DNA of 64,000 nucleotides from Pedobacter sp. MC2016-05 (GTDB lineage: Bacteria > Bacteroidota > Bacteroidia > Sphingobacteriales > Sphingobacteriaceae). Below, piece by piece: positions 62,181 to 64,000 of this stretch; position 1 is the stretch's first letter, and each line of letters begins with the position of its first letter. The stretch spans positions 186,001-250,000 of the forward strand of contig NZ_JAPIVT010000004.1 of the NCBI RefSeq assembly GCF_026239735.1. Reading direction: 5' to 3'. The notes under the pieces were generated by a model. It did not search any database, was not told the DNA's origin, and was given only the letters and a program-made list of their open reading frames with translations. Both the position numbers and the translations under genes were made by a program.

Positions 62181-63302
62181 ATGAAATTCTCGAGCAGCTT
62201 AATTTTATCATTTTTTGTCATATTCATTGTTTTAAGTTGTACCAATAACAAAGCACAGGTGGTTGCAGCTGATACAAAACAAGATACCATCATCAGGAAA
62301 TTAAAAGATACCATTTCAATTACTGCTGTTGGCGATATCATGCTGGGCTCGGCTTTTCCTTCAAAAATTAACCTACCACCAGATGATGCCCTGAACAGTT
62401 TTCAGGCGGTTGATAGTTTATTGAAAGGCGACATCGTTTTCGGAAATTTAGAAGGGTGTTTCTTAGATTCGGGTAATTCAAATAAGTGTAATGGTGTTAA
62501 CCCCAATAGTTGTTATGCGTTTAGAATGCCAGAACGTTATGCCGGTATTTATAAAAAGGCTGGCTTTAATGTATTGAGTATTGCCAATAACCATGTTGGT
62601 GATTTTGATACCAAAGGAAGAAAAAATACTGCAAAAGTTTTGGACTCTTTAAAAATCCACTATGCCGGACAGGTAAATAAACCTTTCGAAATTTTTGAAA
62701 AGGACAGCGTTAAATATGGCTTCTGTGCTTTTTCACCTAATGAAAATACAGTTTCTATTAATAAAATTGATAGTGCTAAAGCATTGGTTGCCCGCTTGAA
62801 AAAGCAGGTAGATATTGTTATCGTGTCTTTTCACGGTGGTGGCGAAGGCGCCAGATTTGAACACGTTCCACGAAAAAACGAAATATTTTATAGGGAAAAT
62901 CGAGGTAATGTTTACAAGTTTGCCCATGCCGTAATTGATGCTGGCGCTGACGTTGTGCTTGGGCATGGACCGCATGTAACCCGGGCAGTAGAAGTTTATA
63001 AGAATAAATTCATCGCTTACAGCCTAGGGAATTTTTGCACTTATGGAATGTTTAGCCTGAAAGGCAACAATGGAATCGCACCCTTATTACAGCTAAAGAT
63101 AAATAGTAAAGGTGATTTCCTTTATGCGGATGTAACCTCGATACAGCAGGATAAAGTTAACAGGCTAACTATCGATAATAACCACAGGGCATTTAAGCGA
63201 ATAAAGGAACTAACTGATATGGATTTTATTGGACATCAATTAAAATTTGAGGACAATAAAATAGTAATGAAAGAAAATTTATCTGTTGACACTCAACCTT
63301 AG
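62181..63302 (+). CDS. CapA-family (poly-gamma-glutamate capsule synthesis-like) lipoprotein
   Basis: The N-terminus MKFSSSLILSFFVIFIVLSC ends in a lipobox (VLSC, C20). The CapA domain motifs are SITAVGDIMLGS, VFGNLEGCF, NVLSIANNHVGDFDTKG, IVSFHGGGEG and VVLGHGPHVTRAVEVY. These belong to the metallophosphatase-like superfamily of CapA/PgsA. A role in poly-gamma-glutamate or other polymer export is known for some members but cannot be assumed here. Length is 373 residues. Confidence 0.87.
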   Translation: MKFSSSLILSFFVIFIVLSCTNNKAQVVAADTKQDTIIRKLKDTISITAVGDIMLGSAFPSKINLPPDDALNSFQAVDSLLKGDIVFGNLEGCFLDSGNSNKCNGVNPNSCYAFRMPERYAGIYKKAGFNVLSIANNHVGDFDTKGRKNTAKVLDSLKIHYAGQVNKPFEIFEKDSVKYGFCAFSPNENTVSINKIDSAKALVARLKKQVDIVIVSFHGGGEGARFEHVPRKNEIFYRENRGNVYKFAHAVIDAGADVVLGHGPHVTRAVEVYKNKFIAYSLGNFCTYGMFSLKGNNGIAPLLQLKINSKGDFLYADVTSIQQDKVNRLTIDNNHRAFKRIKELTDMDFIGHQLKFEDNKIVMKENLSVDTQP

Positions 63303-63317
63303 TCTCAATCTCAAATC

Positions 63318-63500
63318 ATGAAAAAAGGATTACTTCTCCACTATATTATCGGTATAGCCGCAGCGATTTTAGTTTTAGCTGCAGCCTACTACATCAATCA
63401 AAATCCAAAGAATTTATTATCTGCAGGAATTATCATTTTAGCCGGATGCCTGGTTGCTTTTAGCCAATATCAAATTATAAAAAGCAAGAAGCAGAAATAA
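63318..63500 (+). CDS. Small membrane protein
   Basis: The 60-residue protein has two hydrophobic segments (about 6-26 and 34-50), separated by INQNPKNLL, and ends in a basic tail KSKKQK. No family is recognised. It starts 15 bp after the CapA-like gene and probably shares its transcript. Confidence 0.7.
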   Translation: MKKGLLLHYIIGIAAAILVLAAAYYINQNPKNLLSAGIIILAGCLVAFSQYQIIKSKKQK

Positions 63501-63503
63501 TTT

Positions 63504-63689
63504 CTACGCTTCGTCTTTCGTGTTCTTCACCAAACCAATTCCAGAAACGAAGAAGATCAATCCAATTATACCGTAAACCAACAATCCTCTGGTTTGCTGA
63601 CTGTGTTGTACAAATCCATATCCAGCATAAATTAATCCAATGATGCCTAAAATGGTCAATATAGTTCCGAAAGTGCGTTTAATATTCAT
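63504..63689 (-). CDS. Small membrane protein
   Basis: The 61-residue protein has two hydrophobic segments (TFGTILTILGIIGLIYAGYG and LVYGIIGLIFFVSGIGLV) with a short polar link. It is convergent with the gene at 63318, separated by 3 bp. No function can be given. Confidence 0.7.
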   Translation of the reverse strand: MNIKRTFGTILTILGIIGLIYAGYGFVQHSQQTRGLLVYGIIGLIFFVSGIGLVKNTKDEA

Positions 63690-63770
63690 AGTTTTAAAAT
63701 TATCAGAGTAAATACAATATAAAGCGGTTTTTGTTTTATTCGTTACTTACTCCAAACAGATAAAAAAATA

Positions 63771-63813
63771 AAGCCACAGATTTTCAGCGTTTAAAGCTAA
63801 TAATCTGCGGCTT
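63771..63813 (-). terminator. Terminator of the M13 peptidase gene
   Basis: AAGCCACAGATT pairs with AATCTGCGGCTT with one mismatch. On the minus strand the A-rich left flank becomes a T tract. It matches the repeat family seen at 54459. Confidence 0.75.
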
Positions 63814-63845
63814 AAGATTAATGATCTGGTTGAACTAACCTGTAC

Positions 63846-64000
63846 TTACCAAACGCCTAACCTATTTGCTGGCGCAACATACATTTTTGCAGTTGTAGGA
63901 ATATTAAAGGCCTTATAAAATGCTTCCATGTTATATACTGGTCCGTTAACTCTAAACATTTCTGGACTGTGTGGGTCTGTTTTTAAGCGAACCCGCATGC
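63846..64000 (-). CDS. M13-family metallopeptidase, C-terminal fragment
   Basis: The last 51 codons of a minus-strand gene run off the window edge. They read RLKTDPHSPEMFRVNGPVYN, followed by MEAFYKAFNIP and a final RLGVW. This is the conserved C-terminus of the neprilysin/PepO family (DPHSP..FRVNGP..N, ending in VW), zinc peptidases that cut peptides outside the cytoplasm. The catalytic HExxH lies upstream, outside the window. Only the family can be claimed. Confidence 0.85.
   Translation of the reverse strand, partial: MRVRLKTDPHSPEMFRVNGPVYNMEAFYKAFNIPTTAKMYVAPANRLGVW

Noticed and set aside
1..64000. CRISPR array or phage-defence island
   Set aside because: No regularly spaced exact repeats of 23-40 bp and no cas, restriction or known defence genes were found. 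The period-7 tracts are too short and degenerate.

Overview
The window reads as chromosomal DNA of a Bacteroidota bacterium of the Sphingobacteriaceae, most like Pedobacter. This rests on AT-rich composition, frequent TTG starts, -7 boxes of the TAnnTTTG type, a DUF1800/DUF1501 pair, an IPExxxVDY-family protein next to pyruvate kinase, a DUF1080 protein, CarboxypepD-reg-like secreted proteins, and an acpP-fabF-rnc run on one strand. The genus is inference from gene content; no 16S rRNA lies here.

Layout. 1-2.4 kb: a cytosolic four-helix-bundle copper-storage-like protein followed by a decayed IS1182-type element. 2.4-11.4 kb: a DegP-like protease, dapF, and a complete tripartite RND efflux operon (adaptor, pump, outer-membrane factor) behind a 16-bp palindrome. 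11.5-20 kb: nadD, gmk and yicC on the minus strand, a frameshifted secreted protein, rnc-fabF-acpP, then pyk. 20-24 kb: tRNA-Ser(GGA), an S9 prolyl peptidase, a secreted CarboxypepD-reg-like protein and a Rossmann-fold protein. 24.1-25.4 kb: an intact IS256-family element. 25.5-34.5 kb: pnuC, hflX, rbfA, a PAQR protein, an M23 peptidase, a broken small membrane protein, a decayed Doc toxin beside its antitoxin, and a divergent lipid kinase/App1 phosphatase pair. 34.6-47 kb: DUF1501-DUF1800, aat, DUF1080, a SNF2 helicase, a pentapeptide-repeat protein, a GH3 enzyme, oxyR and fcl. 47-54.4 kb: trmB, an alkyltransferase-like protein, an AhpD-like protein, a broken four-helix-bundle gene, tag, two secreted unknowns, polA and a small secreted repeat protein. 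54.5-64 kb: an MBL hydrolase, YbaB, a serine hydrolase, a cupin, pdhC and pdhA, a 975-bp repeat-rich intergenic region, an NlpC/P60 peptidase, a CapA-like lipoprotein, and the 3' end of an M13 peptidase.

Most genes are housekeeping. The unusual content is in the spacers. Degenerate tandem repeats with a period of 7 bp sit directly against stop or start codons at six or more junctions. In one place they flank a four-helix-bundle gene in inverted orientation, which suggests a small mobile cassette. Separate families of palindromic elements also occur. Five genes are broken (IS1182 transposase, a secreted protein, a membrane protein, Doc, the four-helix-bundle protein), which fits ongoing decay, although single-base homopolymer errors cannot be excluded for two of them.
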